A DNA stretch of 64,000 bases. Source: Macrotrachela quadricornifera (taxonomy: Eukaryota; Rotifera; Eurotatoria; Philodinida; Philodinidae). The stretch is taken from NCBI GenBank assembly GCA_022393335.1, contig JAJEKB010019918.1, forward strand, positions 208,628 through 272,627. Reading direction: 5' to 3'. The notes under the pieces were generated by a model. It searched no databases and had not been told where the DNA came from. It saw only the letters and a list, made by a program, of their open reading frames with translations. The position numbers were made by a program, and so were the translations under genes. Below, in pieces: positions 23,674 through 37,500 of the stretch; position 1 is the first letter of the stretch; each line of letters begins with the position of its first letter.

Positions 23674-25488
23674 TTAAAAAGCCGAAGATACAGTATTTCT
23701 TATAAATCGCAAGTATTGTTCAGAATATTTGATTTCATATTCAGTCTTAATTTCATCTGCATCTGATCCATTCATAATCTCACGAAAAATGTAGTAAGGA
23801 TTATGACTATAACCATTCATTCCATAAATGGATAACGTTTCTAATTTTGGTAATTTTGTCAATAAATAGCTGATTATTCTTGATCGACTATTTAATTTTT
23901 CACCAATATCATTTCCATAATATGATAATTTGAAATGTTTTAGATTAGATAAATAACTGATATCTGTATCGTATGTAAGATTTTTTCCTGAATAGCGTTC
24001 AACAGATTCTATTCGTTGAATTTTTTGGCCAAGAAACGAGGTTAATCCATTTTCTTTTGATGGTAATTTAGTATAACTTAATTTTAAGCATTGTAAATTT
24101 GGAAAACTATACACTAAAATTTCCTCGATTTTTTTCATTGATATTCCCACAAGACAAACAGTTGTCACACTATTTAATTCAACATTAATACGTTCAATTT
24201 TATTACATGAATCATCAGAAACATAACGATCACAAAAAGTAATCGATGATAATTTTGGCATATAAAGTTTTATTAGTGGTAAGACATTTTCCAGAATAAT
24301 TTCATCGATGCGAACTAATCCAAGTGTTCTAATATTAGACCATAATTGATGATTATTTTTCAGAATTTCATTATTATTTGATAGAACATCATGAAAATCA
24401 CGAAAATGTTTTAACTCATGAAATGGAAATAGAAGAGTATAGATATATCCGCTTTTATGAATACCAATTGACCAAGGAAATGTTTGAAATGTAGATAAAA
24501 TTTGTTGAACATCTTTATATTTATTAATATTGGCATAAAAATAAAAATTTTTTAATTTTTTCATTGATTTTAATAATTTATTTTCAAGTTCAATACCATT
24601 GTAGAGAATATTAATTGATCTTACCTTATGTATATCAATGAAATTCAATGATAAAGTAATTAATGATGATGAAAATAATTGAATAAAAACAAATAATTGA
24701 TCATAATCACGTGTACGATCATAACTTTCATAATAACTATCGTATGGTTTAAATTTTAAATGTAATTCTTCTAATTTAATATGATTGATATTCGTCAATT
24801 GATACTGTCCGGATTCTTTATAAGGTATTTCTGTTTGAATATTTAAATAGATTAAATTGGGTGCATATTTAATAAGAATGGGTATTTGATCGAAGTAAAT
24901 GAAATTTAATATTAATGAATGAATATGAATATTTGAATTTAATTGATCAAGGTTTCGAAAAAATGCCGATCCTAATTCTGGAAGATATTCAAATATTTGT
25001 AAATTATTATTATTATTGAAGATTGTGTTCAATAAGATTTGTTCATCATCTAGAACATTTACATTATATAATTTTCTATATATAATAGCATCTTTTATTT
25101 TGAATGTATGTAATTGTTGAAAATATTGATGATTGAGAAGAGATTTGAGTTGTCCATCAAGAAAAGGATATGGTGAAGAAATAATAATTGATGTTAAATT
25201 TGAAAATAAATCTAATGAGATATTTAAATAATCATTATCGATTATTAATGTTTGAATTTGTGAACCAATGATTGGAAGAATTTCATTACAAAAATTGAGA
25301 TTTATTATGGATGTTTTTAAATGATATTTTTGTGTAAGCAATAAATTTTGTAATCGTTGATTACAATTAAGAAATGAATAGATAATATCATTTGATGTTA
25401 AATAATCAAATATATGAAGAAAAATTTCATTTGGTAAAATATCAATTGATGATTTGAATTTCTTTTTTGGTGGATTATAGTCTGACAT
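23674..25488 (-). CDS. F-box protein with leucine-rich C-terminal region
   Basis: The product would link SKP1/Cullin ubiquitin ligases to a substrate bound by its long C-terminal part. An F-box lies at about residues 15-55, with the core IDILPNEIFLHIFDYL and then a hydrophobic segment ending in the usual NCNQRLQNLL. The remaining 540 residues contain irregular leucine-rich stretches such as LQTLIIDNDYLNISLDLFSN and LKHFKLSYYGNDI, as in the large bdelloid F-box family. The frame is open further upstream to 25569, but the added 27 residues are a hydrophobic run not expected before an F-box. I therefore prefer the ATG at 25486-25488, giving 604 residues. No defect or intron is seen. A broken relative lies at 62378-63103. 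The substrate cannot be predicted. Confidence 0.8.
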   Translation of the reverse strand: MSDYNPPKKKFKSSIDILPNEIFLHIFDYLTSNDIIYSFLNCNQRLQNLLLTQKYHLKTSIINLNFCNEILPIIGSQIQTLIIDNDYLNISLDLFSNLTSIIISSPYPFLDGQLKSLLNHQYFQQLHTFKIKDAIIYRKLYNVNVLDDEQILLNTIFNNNNNLQIFEYLPELGSAFFRNLDQLNSNIHIHSLILNFIYFDQIPILIKYAPNLIYLNIQTEIPYKESGQYQLTNINHIKLEELHLKFKPYDSYYESYDRTRDYDQLFVFIQLFSSSLITLSLNFIDIHKVRSINILYNGIELENKLLKSMKKLKNFYFYANINKYKDVQQILSTFQTFPWSIGIHKSGYIYTLLFPFHELKHFRDFHDVLSNNNEILKNNHQLWSNIRTLGLVRIDEIILENVLPLIKLYMPKLSSITFCDRYVSDDSCNKIERINVELNSVTTVCLVGISMKKIEEILVYSFPNLQCLKLSYTKLPSKENGLTSFLGQKIQRIESVERYSGKNLTYDTDISYLSNLKHFKLSYYGNDIGEKLNSRSRIISYLLTKLPKLETLSIYGMNGYSHNPYYIFREIMNGSDADEIKTEYEIKYSEQYLRFIRNTVSSAF

Positions 25489-27082
25489 TGCTTCAGTATT
25501 GATTTTGTTTAAAAAGAAAAGTATAATTTTTATATGTAGAAATGAGATAAATAGCAAATACCCACTCATGACGTTTTTGTTCGCGATCAGTCACACCTTT
25601 TAGTCATTTGTTGAAAATTTCGTCGTTCTATTTATTATGTAGTATAAGAGAACGAAAGAAGAAACAATCATCCACAGTCTCTTACTGTCATTTGATGACT
25701 CCGAACACTTTTGCAAAGGATTTGATGGATTTTTCCTTCAATGTATAATATGTCTGAAGCATTGCTATTTAGACTTTTCCGCTTAGTTTTGATCTCGTTC
25801 GATATAATGAGTTTTAGTTAGTACTATGACGAGAATCTATTGATTTAACTCTGCAAAGAATTGGTCGCTTTTCATTTTCAAGTCATTAAATGTGAAAAAA
25901 GTCATTTCGGAACATGCAATTGGAGTTTGAAATGTCTTTCAGTCATTTGTTTTAAAATCGTACTGAACTCAACGAGATATATCCATCTATGATTGTTCGT
26001 GATGCGAATAATAGAACAATCGTTTTCAATTGATTCGTTGCCCTTATAGTTTAACAATCGATTTATTTTTCTCTCTTATGAAAATCCTCGATTAGATGCG
26101 TTGGGAGAATATCCCGGGAAATTCGATTGAATGCTAAGCGAGCAAAACGTAGCAGATATAGGAGATTTTTTCCTTATAAAGTTTGATCCAAGGGATTTTT
26201 GGGTCGAGGAATTCAATGATACCGTTAGCTTCTTATAATTAAGTTTTTGCATAAAACTTAACAAACAAGTAATAGAGAGTGGGAAATCTGAATATAAAGT
26301 GAGTTTTTATTGATTTATTAGTAATTAATTATTATCTGGTTACTACCTATAAATATTTTATTAAAAAACTTGGTCACAGATGTTCATGCTAAAAGTGAGA
26401 ATATATGATCCGCGATGATATTTATATGGCAAAAGTAACAGATAATAAAATTTACTAATATCACCATAGTGCTAAGAAAACATTAGTCCAATTTTCTACT
26501 CAGAATGCTAAACTCAAACGTGTTCATAGACGCACTTAGGAGAATAATGTAGTGTGAAAGTGCTGCTTTTGATGTATACGAGTGTTACTCGTAGAAGATA
26601 TAGGACGGAAATGTAGAGAGAGGGCGTGTCTCTCGATGAGGGTATTACGAAAACACGAACACACGCGGAAACGTAGATAAAAGGCGTGTGTATCGATCAG
26701 AGACCATCATCAGGACAGGGCAGCTTTGTTGCCCTGTTAATTTATCACATTAGTTTGTTTGAAATTTTTTTAAGTAAACGGATTCTTTCAACACATTCAT
26801 TATGGATTTACTTTTCTCTCTGTAAAAAAAACCGGTAGCGACATGCAACATACATACGTAGGGGGCAGTACCTGTGTATTATGAGTCAATATATTTTTGA
26901 AAGAATTTTTTTCTGTTATTGATTGTGATTTCTAATGGATTCAAAGCAACAATCACGCACGACAGAAAGCAAAAAATGTCATGTACAGAAGATTATTTTT
27001 TTTTACATCAAGAACATTTTCATCTTGGCAAAAGAGTGAAACGAATTCATGTTTATGTTAGTCGTTATTTGGTAGTAAACGA
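25489..27082. other. Spacer between the F-box and U-box genes
   Basis: The two genes diverge, so both promoters should lie here. No ORF is convincing. Around 26608-26700 there are two related copies of a GGAAAYGTAGA...GGCGTGT segment. A perfect 8-bp stem hairpin (ACAGGGCA / TGCCCTGT, 7-nt loop) follows at about 26714-26736. Confidence 0.4.
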
Positions 27083-28093
27083 ATGTCAAGCAAGAATAAT
27101 GATACGTTTGAAGCTGTTCTAAGACGAATAGAACAAGTAGAACCAGATGAATTAATATGTCCAATTACTTGTGAACGTTTTCGTGATCCTGTGGTTGCTG
27201 GTGATGGACACATTTATGAACGTGCTGAAATCATACGATGGATTACAGAAAATGGAACAAGTCCATTGACAAGAGAACCTCTTCGTTTGGAAGATATACG
27301 TAGACATGAAAGAGTATGTGAAGCTATAGCTCGACGGTATGAAAGTAAACCACTCAATCGGAGAAATCGGTCGCAACCTAAACGTCAACAATTTCCAAGA
27401 TTTGAACAAACAAAAATTCATACCATAGCACAAAAAATTCCATTACCAACGCCTATTGCACCAAATAACCGACTTCCACCACTAGTTACAGCTAATATCC
27501 ATAACAACAATATACGACTTCCCGTACTTCCGCCATCTACTAACTCGACCGTTCCACGTATACCAATTCCTCTGTTCAGATCTGAAGTACGACCATCACC
27601 TTCACGTTCATGTGATACGAAGGAATGCCTTAAAAGATGGTCTGGACTTATTTGGATTGGATTAATTATGTTTCTCCTTATTATTCATCTTGTCTTATTT
27701 GCAATTTGCTTTAAATGCCCTCTAATTAACGATGATCTTGGTGGTGCACGTGGATTTTTATTTGTTCAAGTGTTCTTTTTTCTCATTATGGCTATCGTCT
27801 GTATTTGGAGATGTATATCAGACAAAGGTTTTTCCATAGGATATGGCTTGCTACTCGGGCTAGGGTATCTGTTTCTTCCTCCGCTGGTAAACCTTACTTG
27901 TTTGGTTTTCACTGTTAATGTTATGGACAGACTAAACACAGCTATTCGAAGTCCTTCAAACGTGACTAATACTTATCCGTGTCCGGTATATTTCTATGAG
28001 TTGGTTTTGGGAATGATGATTTTTGATTATATTCTTATTATAGTACCTTTCATAGCCATATGTATTATAATTGGTATGGCAGTATGCAATTGA
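27083..28093 (+). CDS. U-box protein with four C-terminal membrane spans
   Basis: A likely membrane-bound E3 ubiquitin ligase. The 336-residue frame has a U-box at about residues 20-90: ELICPITCERFRDPVVAGDG, IYERAEI, and TSPLTREPL at 59-67. The U-box is a RING-like fold held without zinc that recruits E2 enzymes. Residues 91-180 form a basic, Pro/Arg/Asn-rich linker. Four hydrophobic segments follow at about 188-210, 226-244, 252-280 and 306-334. The loops contain cysteines (CFKCP, CPVYF), and an NVT sequon lies between spans 3 and 4. There is no signal peptide, which fits a cytosolic U-box with the spans as an anchor. The ATG at 27083 is supported by the compact distance to the U-box. The combination of U-box and four spans is uncommon in textbook families. 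Confidence 0.8.
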   Translation: MSSKNNDTFEAVLRRIEQVEPDELICPITCERFRDPVVAGDGHIYERAEIIRWITENGTSPLTREPLRLEDIRRHERVCEAIARRYESKPLNRRNRSQPKRQQFPRFEQTKIHTIAQKIPLPTPIAPNNRLPPLVTANIHNNNIRLPVLPPSTNSTVPRIPIPLFRSEVRPSPSRSCDTKECLKRWSGLIWIGLIMFLLIIHLVLFAICFKCPLINDDLGGARGFLFVQVFFFLIMAIVCIWRCISDKGFSIGYGLLLGLGYLFLPPLVNLTCLVFTVNVMDRLNTAIRSPSNVTNTYPCPVYFYELVLGMMIFDYILIIVPFIAICIIIGMAVCN

Positions 28094-29965
28094 TCATTAA
28101 TTCGATGTGAAGGAGTAGAAAGCGAAATGTGAATTTTTGCAATTTGATGTAACTTTATCTTTTCAACTTGTAGATCATAGAAAAGTCCAAGTTCATTATT
28201 TTCATACAAATTATATCAGTTCTTTTGGTATTGAACCAAATAACTTCAGATAATCGTAGAAGGATTTCAGTATTTTTGTTTTAAAAAAATTTCTTGACAT
28301 GAATATTTCTCTTCCCATTGAAAAATATTTAATCAATTATTTGATACTCGGTAAGATATGGGTTGAAGGTAAAGTCAATGTGAATATTTCAGTTGGATTC
28401 AAGCTAGTAAATAAACAAATAGAATCATATTTTCGTTCGTTTAATTATATGAAACATTGTAAAATGAGCTGGAGACAACTTTTACCTATATATCATGTGT
28501 TTGACCTTTTTGTGTACTCAATTTGATTGGTTAAATCGTACAATTGGTTTTACCAAGGTATGTTCAACATACCTTATCTTTTTGCATGTTTGATAACGCG
28601 TAAACAATTGCTTTTGATCCGGTTTGTGTGACAAAAGAAACTATTTTTTCAACTTTGTAATAGACAAAATAATAACATAAACCTTATGAATTATAAACTA
28701 AGTTAGGAAAACGAAAAAAACAGTGTTCATGATTGAGACTTTCGAAAAGCACTGCTTTCGCTGTAAAGTCCTTGACATTATTACTTTGTTATTGTGAAAG
28801 TTTTGTATGTGTAAGGACAAAACTTTATATATAAACCTAGAATTTTATATAAGACATAGTTTAAAAAAAATTAAGACCAACTGATGTTAATCGATAATAT
28901 GCCAAATAATAAAAAGTTTGATTTTGTGATAAAATCATTTCTTTTAAAAAAGTTTTCTTTTCTTTTAGATATTGGTACGAGGTATACGAAGTATTCTATA
29001 CATAATGACAATGGTTCTCTCTGATATGTTTTAATATTTTCAATACGAGATCGAATGTATAGTGTTTTGTGAAATTCATAGGAATATGTGAGTTCTATAT
29101 TTTAAGTATAAAGGAACTGCGCTGACAAGCTTTTTCAAGTAATTTAATATGCGTTGACTACAGACATCTGTTGTCTAATAATTAAGTTAGACAGTGTTTT
29201 ATATAAGAGGCATTTGGATGGAGAATTTTGGAATATAAAATCAAAGAAACATAAGGTAAGTAATAAATGAAAAACAATTTTGATTTTCTTTTTCAGGCAT
29301 GAGATAACTGAAATTATCAAAAATTTTGATAGGAACTTTGGCATCAGATAAATATTCATATTGTTTATAGAAGATCAAAATACAGCCTATGTTTACATGC
29401 TTTATTTACTTCAATTTACGAATTTTTTTCGTTGAAATGTGATTTCTTTTGAAGAAAAGGGGTCTTAATAAATTGATTAATTACTCCATAGTCTATATAT
29501 GATAAGAATAAGATTTTATTATTTTAATCATTGCCAAAAAGTAAGCATTTTCCTTCTAATTGTTAACATGACAAGAACTTTGTTAAATGTGTATTTGAAA
29601 TCATTCCCTTCCAATATCTGTTATTAATTAATATATTATTTTTTTTTAATTAAAAAAATTCTTTCATAAATTCTCATTAACATTAATCAAAGAAAAAATT
29701 ATTAATTTTAATTGTCGTTTCAATCTGTCAAAAGAATTAAAAAACTAAAACAAATTTCGTTTACTACTGTGAAAAAGAGAACATTTATTTTCATAAACAA
29801 AAAAGTCATGAAATTTAATGAAACTCTCTAATAATAATTAATCAAAACACTTTAGAGTGATTCTGAACAAATTCTATATTTATTATTAATGGCATCTATG
29901 TAACTATTTTAACTAAAAGTTATAAACGAAAAATATTCTTTATTAATTTCAATACATAATTAAAG
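28094..29965. other. AT-rich spacer
   Basis: Only short ORFs without domain features (28299-28526 plus, 29144-29359 minus). Presumed 3' UTR of the U-box gene at the left. No RNA gene or repeat was recognised. Confidence 0.4.
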
Positions 29966-30700
<735 letters not shown>

Positions 30701-33700
30701 CTAAAATAAAAATTAAATAAAAAGTGAAAGAAATATTTTTCATTTCATGTATAATCAAATAGTTTATAATATGATAAGATAAATTATTAGAAAATAATTA
30801 TGTAATAAATAAACTTACTTAATAATGAATTTGTTGGTTATATCGTCTTAGAATAAATAGAATACAATATTTATATCATATTAACTATATTGATTGAGAT
30901 CATCAAGAATAATTGTTAATTTGATGGCATTAGATTGAATCGTTATTTAGACAAGACGAACTTTTTCATAGATGAACTATTTTTCTTATTCATGTATTTT
31001 ATATCAAAAATAAAAATAAAACAATATCATTTTTTCGCAAATTTTTTCTTTGAACGGATAAAAATTTAGTTTTTCAATAATTAGTATCGCAGAATAAATG
31101 ATCAATCTTTACTAATGGAAAACTTAACTTTTTCGACTTATTCAAGTTATAAAAATAGAAAAAGAAAACAAATTGCAGAAATGAATTTAATTAAAATATA
31201 GATATCACAAAAAAAATTTCTCATTCTAATCGATTCTATTTTCGAAAAAAGTTGTCTTAATTAAGCATAAAAAACATTTTTAAATTTTCAAATATTCTAA
31301 ATGCCTTATCTGATTGGCGTCTAATTTATTGTACATGCTTTACAAAAATCAATTCATTTTTTTTTTTCATTATCATTTCCATCGAAAAATCTTTTACTAT
31401 TGATACTGATTTTGTTTCATCTCATTGTTGTTCTATAGAAATTGCTTCAACAATCGATCCGGTTTATTGAAAAATGATGGAAATGAAAAATAAAATAATT
31501 CTTTAGAATCTCTATAAAGTTGTTTTTCAAACTGAGATTTATGTGAATTTTGAATTGAAATTTAGAAGTATAATAATACTTGAGAATATAAGGATAATAG
31601 TGTTTTGGTAATTGGCAACAAAAAGTTTCTAATCATCAAATGAATGATTCAAGAATAGATATTTGATAGCTAGTGACGTAAATATTGATCATAGTTACCC
31701 ACTATCACTTTTCACTAAGAAAAACTAAGATATCTTTTGAACAACTGTACACTTTTCATTCAGTAACGATTTTTTACATTTCTATCAGGATTTTATGTGA
31801 CTGCCGAAACTAAAACTGTAAGACATTTTTCAATCAATTGTCAAGAAAATACAAGAATTTTACAGTGCTTATATACACGTCAGAAAGATTCCTAAGAAAT
31901 TCAATGATGTTGTATTTCAAACAAAAAGAAACTGTCCCGCCTAGATTTATGCCTATGGAAGTTGTTGACTCTGCTGCTGATGCAGTTGTTGTTGTTGATA
32001 TTCCAGCTGATGAAAATAATAGTTTTAAGAAATGGTTCTCAAAAGAAATGTACTATCTAATTTTCATTGCATAGCTAGGTGGTCGTGGTCATTTTCTCAA
32101 TAATTTCCAACTGATTAACACTAACGGGCAAGAAATTTTGCCATTGGCAAGAGCGAGCTTTGAGATATCTATCGATGTACATTTCACTAGATTCAACAAT
32201 CGTTTGCTACAACTGTTTTTTTATATTAACATATTTTGTTGCCTAATTTCATAAATTTTTATAATAATCTAATCTCAAATTATATTATATTAATATCTCG
32301 AATGACTCTTTATACTAGTTTCTCGATCTCTTCAATAAATATCTGTGAACCTTTGTGTTCAACGAGAAAAAAGGACGAATTTTCAATTTAGACGATAACA
32401 TATCTAAGAGACGGAATTAATCTATAGCTTTCATATGATTGTTGAAAATTCGTTGAAAAACAATGAAGATTTTGAACATAGTCTCGTCATCAGAGCATTG
32501 CCCATTGTGTTCATTTAATTTAAGTAGGCAGGTACTCTGAAAAATAAATCAAAAGTAGAATGTATCATCTGATATTGTATGATCACATACCGAGTTGTAC
32601 AAGCAGCTAAAGTCTCTGAATCTGTAGGTACACCCCAAAAGGCCATTAACAAACTCGGAGGGTTAGGATGAGAGTACTCTTGAATATTGTAAAAATTTTT
32701 CTAGGGCGCCCATGGGACTTTTGTTTTTGGATTACTGTTTCCATTGTTTATAAACCTTTTACAGCCAACCATGAAACCATTTTTTTTGACTTACCATTAC
32801 TCTTTTATAAAGTAACTCAAAAATGACTAAATCTCCTGTTGATGGTTTTTTGTTTTCATTAATATGGAAGAACAAATTCTATTCGTTCATCAGATGATTA
32901 TTTTACTTTTAAGTTCCTTAGCATTTGAAGCATATATATATATTAGAGCATTGAATTTAGATATAACATGAATCTGCAAGATGTCTCGAACGTTTCTTAG
33001 AAAAATAAAGTCTTAAATTTCCATTATTTATCATATTTAATCAGTAAAGTTTCTTTTGGAAGATGGATATAAATGTGAAGTTTTTGTTTATAAAAACAAA
33101 CTTCACAAATACTGTCCAAAGTTATAACTTACAACTAAATTAACAAAACCAATCATTTTTTAAAACTCTTTTACCTTCTCTTTCAATATCTATATCAGAA
33201 GTTTATTGTTTGTTTTTAGATCATTCATTTTAGAGAAGATATGGTAGTTTACAGTTTAGTTTGAAATTAGGGAACAATAAGTCAGTGAGTAAGTGATTGC
33301 CAGATGGAATTTGTTTTTTTTATATCAAACATAAATAGTTTATTGTTGAGTTCATGGCTGTGAGTTTTGGATCATTTGCTTCACATTATTTTGAATCAGC
33401 TGTTGAGTAAAATAGATCCTAAATGGAAAAATATTTGAATTAAACACCGCATGATTTCTTTCAGTCGACTTCGGGAGAGTATAGTTTTTGTTGAAAGGAT
33501 TTTTTTTGTAGAATTTTCTATACAGAGCAATAACGAAATGTACAATCAGAATATTGTTGATTTTACCTTTAGTTTATAAGCAGATCAGCTTACTAGGATG
33601 GAAACTTATATTTAAAGCTTATGTAATCAATAAGTTTATTCGAAGAGCTCCGACAAACTGGGCTATTAATTTGACACAATAATTTCGACTAAAAACTTTT

Positions 33701-34059
33701 ATTACTTTTTTTGTTGAATTGAAATCGATTTAAAAACATATACCTTACTTTTCCCAGGAATAAATTGACTTAAGGACAGTTCTTACCGAATAACTTACGA
33801 GAGAACATTACCAACTGATAAATTACTTTTCACTTTTTTTCCTTTTTTCTTCTTGGGTAGAAGGTTATACATAATATGTGATATTCTCTGCCTCACTATT
33901 TTTTTTGGAATTCTTTGTTGCATAGAACAATGTTTCCCGTTAAAATAATCAAGACAAAAAATTTTGTTACAATCAGAAAAGAAAGTTTTTATTTTCTTTG
34001 TTGTTGCATGACACCCTTCTCATAACAGTCAGCATAGCGTTTTCAGACATTCCGTGTAG
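30701..34059. other. AT-rich spacer of about 3.4 kb
   Basis: The only ORF of note, 31838-32074 (plus, 78 codons), has a run of Ala/Val/Asp residues but matches nothing I know. No repeat or RNA gene was recognised. Confidence 0.4.
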
Positions 34060-34290
34060 TTTCTTCCTTTTCTTTGACCTTGTGATCAACAAGTTTACAC
34101 TTCGAACAAGATGCTAACTGTCTTGGACGGAGGTTTCAGATTCTCAAATGGTATACCAAAGAGTAAAGTTCTTCATCCTCAGAGCTTAGAGATTCAACTT
34201 GCATTTTAGCAAAATGATCATCTAAAGTTATCATATTACTCGATGAGTTTTTATTATCTTCTCTATCAGTTTCTTGATATGGCATATAAA
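34060..34290 (-). pseudogene. Possible coding remnant of unknown family
   Basis: On the minus strand an ATG near 34284 opens about 49 codons containing SSEDEELYSLVYHL. In a shifted frame this is followed by RPRQLASCSKCKLVDHKVKE, a CxxC-containing stretch of the sort seen in transposon-encoded proteins. The frameshift and stops suggest decay. Family not identified. Confidence 0.3.
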
Positions 34291-34534
34291 TTATCAAAAA
34301 CGTTCATTTGCTTTTATACATTCGAGAAAAAAAGTCAAAAATAATGCTATGGAAAAATTGCGAAAGAAAGAGAAAGAAAAACAGCTAGCAGCACATACTG
34401 AAAAGGCCAACTAGTATACTAATGAGCAAGTGAATACACATGAAAATAAATACATTTATTTTATATTTAGTTACTTTATATTATTAAAATATAATGTATA
34501 GATTGAAAAAGAATTCTTTCATTATACTAACTTT

Positions 34535-37500
34535 CTATAGATTAGAACGAAATCGCATTTGTATTTTATTTTGATATTGTTTGAGAGCATTGTAAAATAT
34601 ATCTTTATAAGTTTTTGATGGAACAACAAATACTAAAAATGTAACCAGAGATGGAATAAATGAAATAAGATATGCAATAAGATATAACCATGAACCACTA
34701 ATTGATTTCATACAACCTGAAACGAATGAAATAATTATACGTGGTATAGCAAGAATAATGAAACAAATTGGAGAAATCATTAAATTAAAATGTTGTCGAA
34801 ATTCTTCATATAATAATTTTTGATAAGTTTGTTGAGTACGCACAGTTTGTCGTTGTTGAGCACCTTTAACAATAATTGTAATAGCCGAGAATATATTGAT
34901 AATAAATGGTGCAAAAAAATGAAACATAACTGTAATTGAATTAAATATTCGAAGATTAGATGAATAATTAACAATACACCAAATTCTATTTCTATCAAAT
35001 TCATCATCATATTCATCAAATAAACGTCGAGAAATAGGATCTTGAATAGTTGTAATAATAATGAAAACTAATAAAACACAAATAATATATTTAGCCATTT
35101 TTTTACTTTTATTTTTATTAAAATTAGTTCCTTTTATTAGAGTTAATGCTCTTTCCATAGATATACTTGCACTTAACCATTGATCCATACTAAGATTAAT
35201 TCGTAAAATAAAATCAATTGACATACATTGAAAATATAAAAATGATCGATTTGTAATTAATGATATTTGTGCAATAATAAGTATCCAAAATTTCAATGTA
35301 AAAATAATTATATTAATTAAATTGATGATTGATGAAGTTAATAAATAAATTCCACAACCAATTTTTCGTGGTTCTTTATTTTTGAATGTTATTATTAATA
35401 GAATACTATTAATAAATCCTACTAAAATCATTAAAGTTGTTAATCCTATCGTAAATATAATAATAGATGATTGATATTTAATATTAATATTTGGTTGAAT
35501 AAAATAACCTAAAAGACCATCCAATGAAAGATCAAATAAATGTGAACTAAATTGACATTGTTCACCATAAAAACATTTTGGACAAATACATCTCGATTTT
35601 TGTGGACAATATGGTCTATCTTGTAAACATTCTGCTCCATTTTTACATGTTGTTAAACCAAAACAATCATGTTCAATTGATGAATTAAATTGAAAACAAT
35701 TAGCCAAACGTTTTTTATCATAATCATAACATAAACAAAAATAATTATCATCATAAAAACAAGGTAATTCTACTGAATCATTTTGACATGCTAAATGATA
35801 ATATTTAATACGACGAAGAAGATGAAGATTAGAAATAGTTTCATTTAATATTTCTCGAATATGTTTACAATGATCGGATGAACTTATCTTTCGAATAATT
35901 GTTGTTGATCGATTAAATATATTTTGAACAGGAATTAAATAATAATTATGAAATATTTCAATAAAAGCAATATGAAATGGATCTGTCCATTCAATTGTAA
36001 TTAAAGTTCGATTAGTAAGGATTGTTTTAAAAGTTGAACCATTTTCAGGTGGTCCATTATCAATTATTCGAATAAAATGAATGAGAAGTACTTCTGGTAA
36101 AATAATATTTTTATCAAATGATAAAATAATTTTATTATCAGGTATTTCACATCTCTCACCACTAAAACCTTTTGGACAAAGACATAGAAATTGTTTGAGT
36201 GATGCACTATTTTCATCAATTGGGATACATTGACCATTGTTATAACATGTTTTATTTCCATTAGAATCACATATAGTATTATTAAGAATACATTGAGAAC
36301 CCCATTTATATAGAGGACAAACACAAATAGATCGATTATTTGATAAAATTCCAAGACATAATGAATCCAATAAACATGTACATTTAAGTTGAATATCACA
36401 ATATTTTCCAAACCATCCTTTATAACATTGACAAAATGTATAATCATTTGGTTTATTTGAATATCTCATACATTGACCATTTATACATTTAGAATCTGAA
36501 CAAATTTCCTTAATATTTTCTATACCTGGAATAGTGAGATGAAGAGCAATACGATGTACGGGTAAAAAAGAATATTTAAGTGGAATTATCATACTACTTC
36601 GATATGTAAGTGATATTTTTTCATAAATATCAATATGTAATGAATAATTTCTTCCAGAATGTTTTGGTCGAGTTGAATAAAGAAAATAAGCATTAAATTT
36701 AGTTCGACAATTTTTAATATAAACATAAGTAATTTGTTCATATGAATGAATAATTCGTTCATAATTATCATCAATAAGTAAGATAATAATAGCAAATATC
36801 ATTCGTCTAGAATCAGCAAATGTTTGAAATTGTACAGTAAGACTAACTCGCTGATTTTGATATTGACATCGATCACCATAAGAACTAGGTGGACAAAAAC
36901 ATGCTACAGTACTCAACTCTTTATTATCATCTAACCAAATTCGTAAAGGAAGACCACGATGACATAAATTTTGAAGATTTTGTACAGATGTTTGTCTAAT
37001 TGAACGCTGGGAACTTATTGTATGTATACGTTCTTGTATTGAATTAGTCATTGATTTTGCTAATTTTTCGAGTGAAAAATTTTTAATTTTTGATTTATCT
37101 TTATCCATTTTCCGAGTGCAAAAAAAGTTTTCGATATCAGAACGATAAATTTTATAACCTTCTGAGCAAATACCCCAGATTATCTCAATATTTCGATTTT
37201 TATCACAAAATTTTATATCACTTCCGTCTTTACAATTGCTTGAAAAACATAAATATATGGAAGAGATGCAACTTTCTTTTTGATAAGTATTACAGTAAAA
37301 ATGATTAGAATTGTGTTGATTAGTATTTGATCGACATAATTTCGGTTCATCAGTACCACCAAGACAATCAATGTTACCATCATTCGCTTTTTCAAGAGGC
37401 AAACACATAAATTGATTTGTACGAGGTGAGATACAAACATGATCATGATTTGAACAATTTAATAATGGCGATAATGCATTACAATTAACTTCATCAGCTC

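Noticed and set aside
26610..26660. GATGAG...CGAAA arrangement resembling a hammerhead ribozyme core
   Set aside because: The required CTGATGA core is not matched (the sequence reads CTCGATGAG) and the stems do not pair properly.
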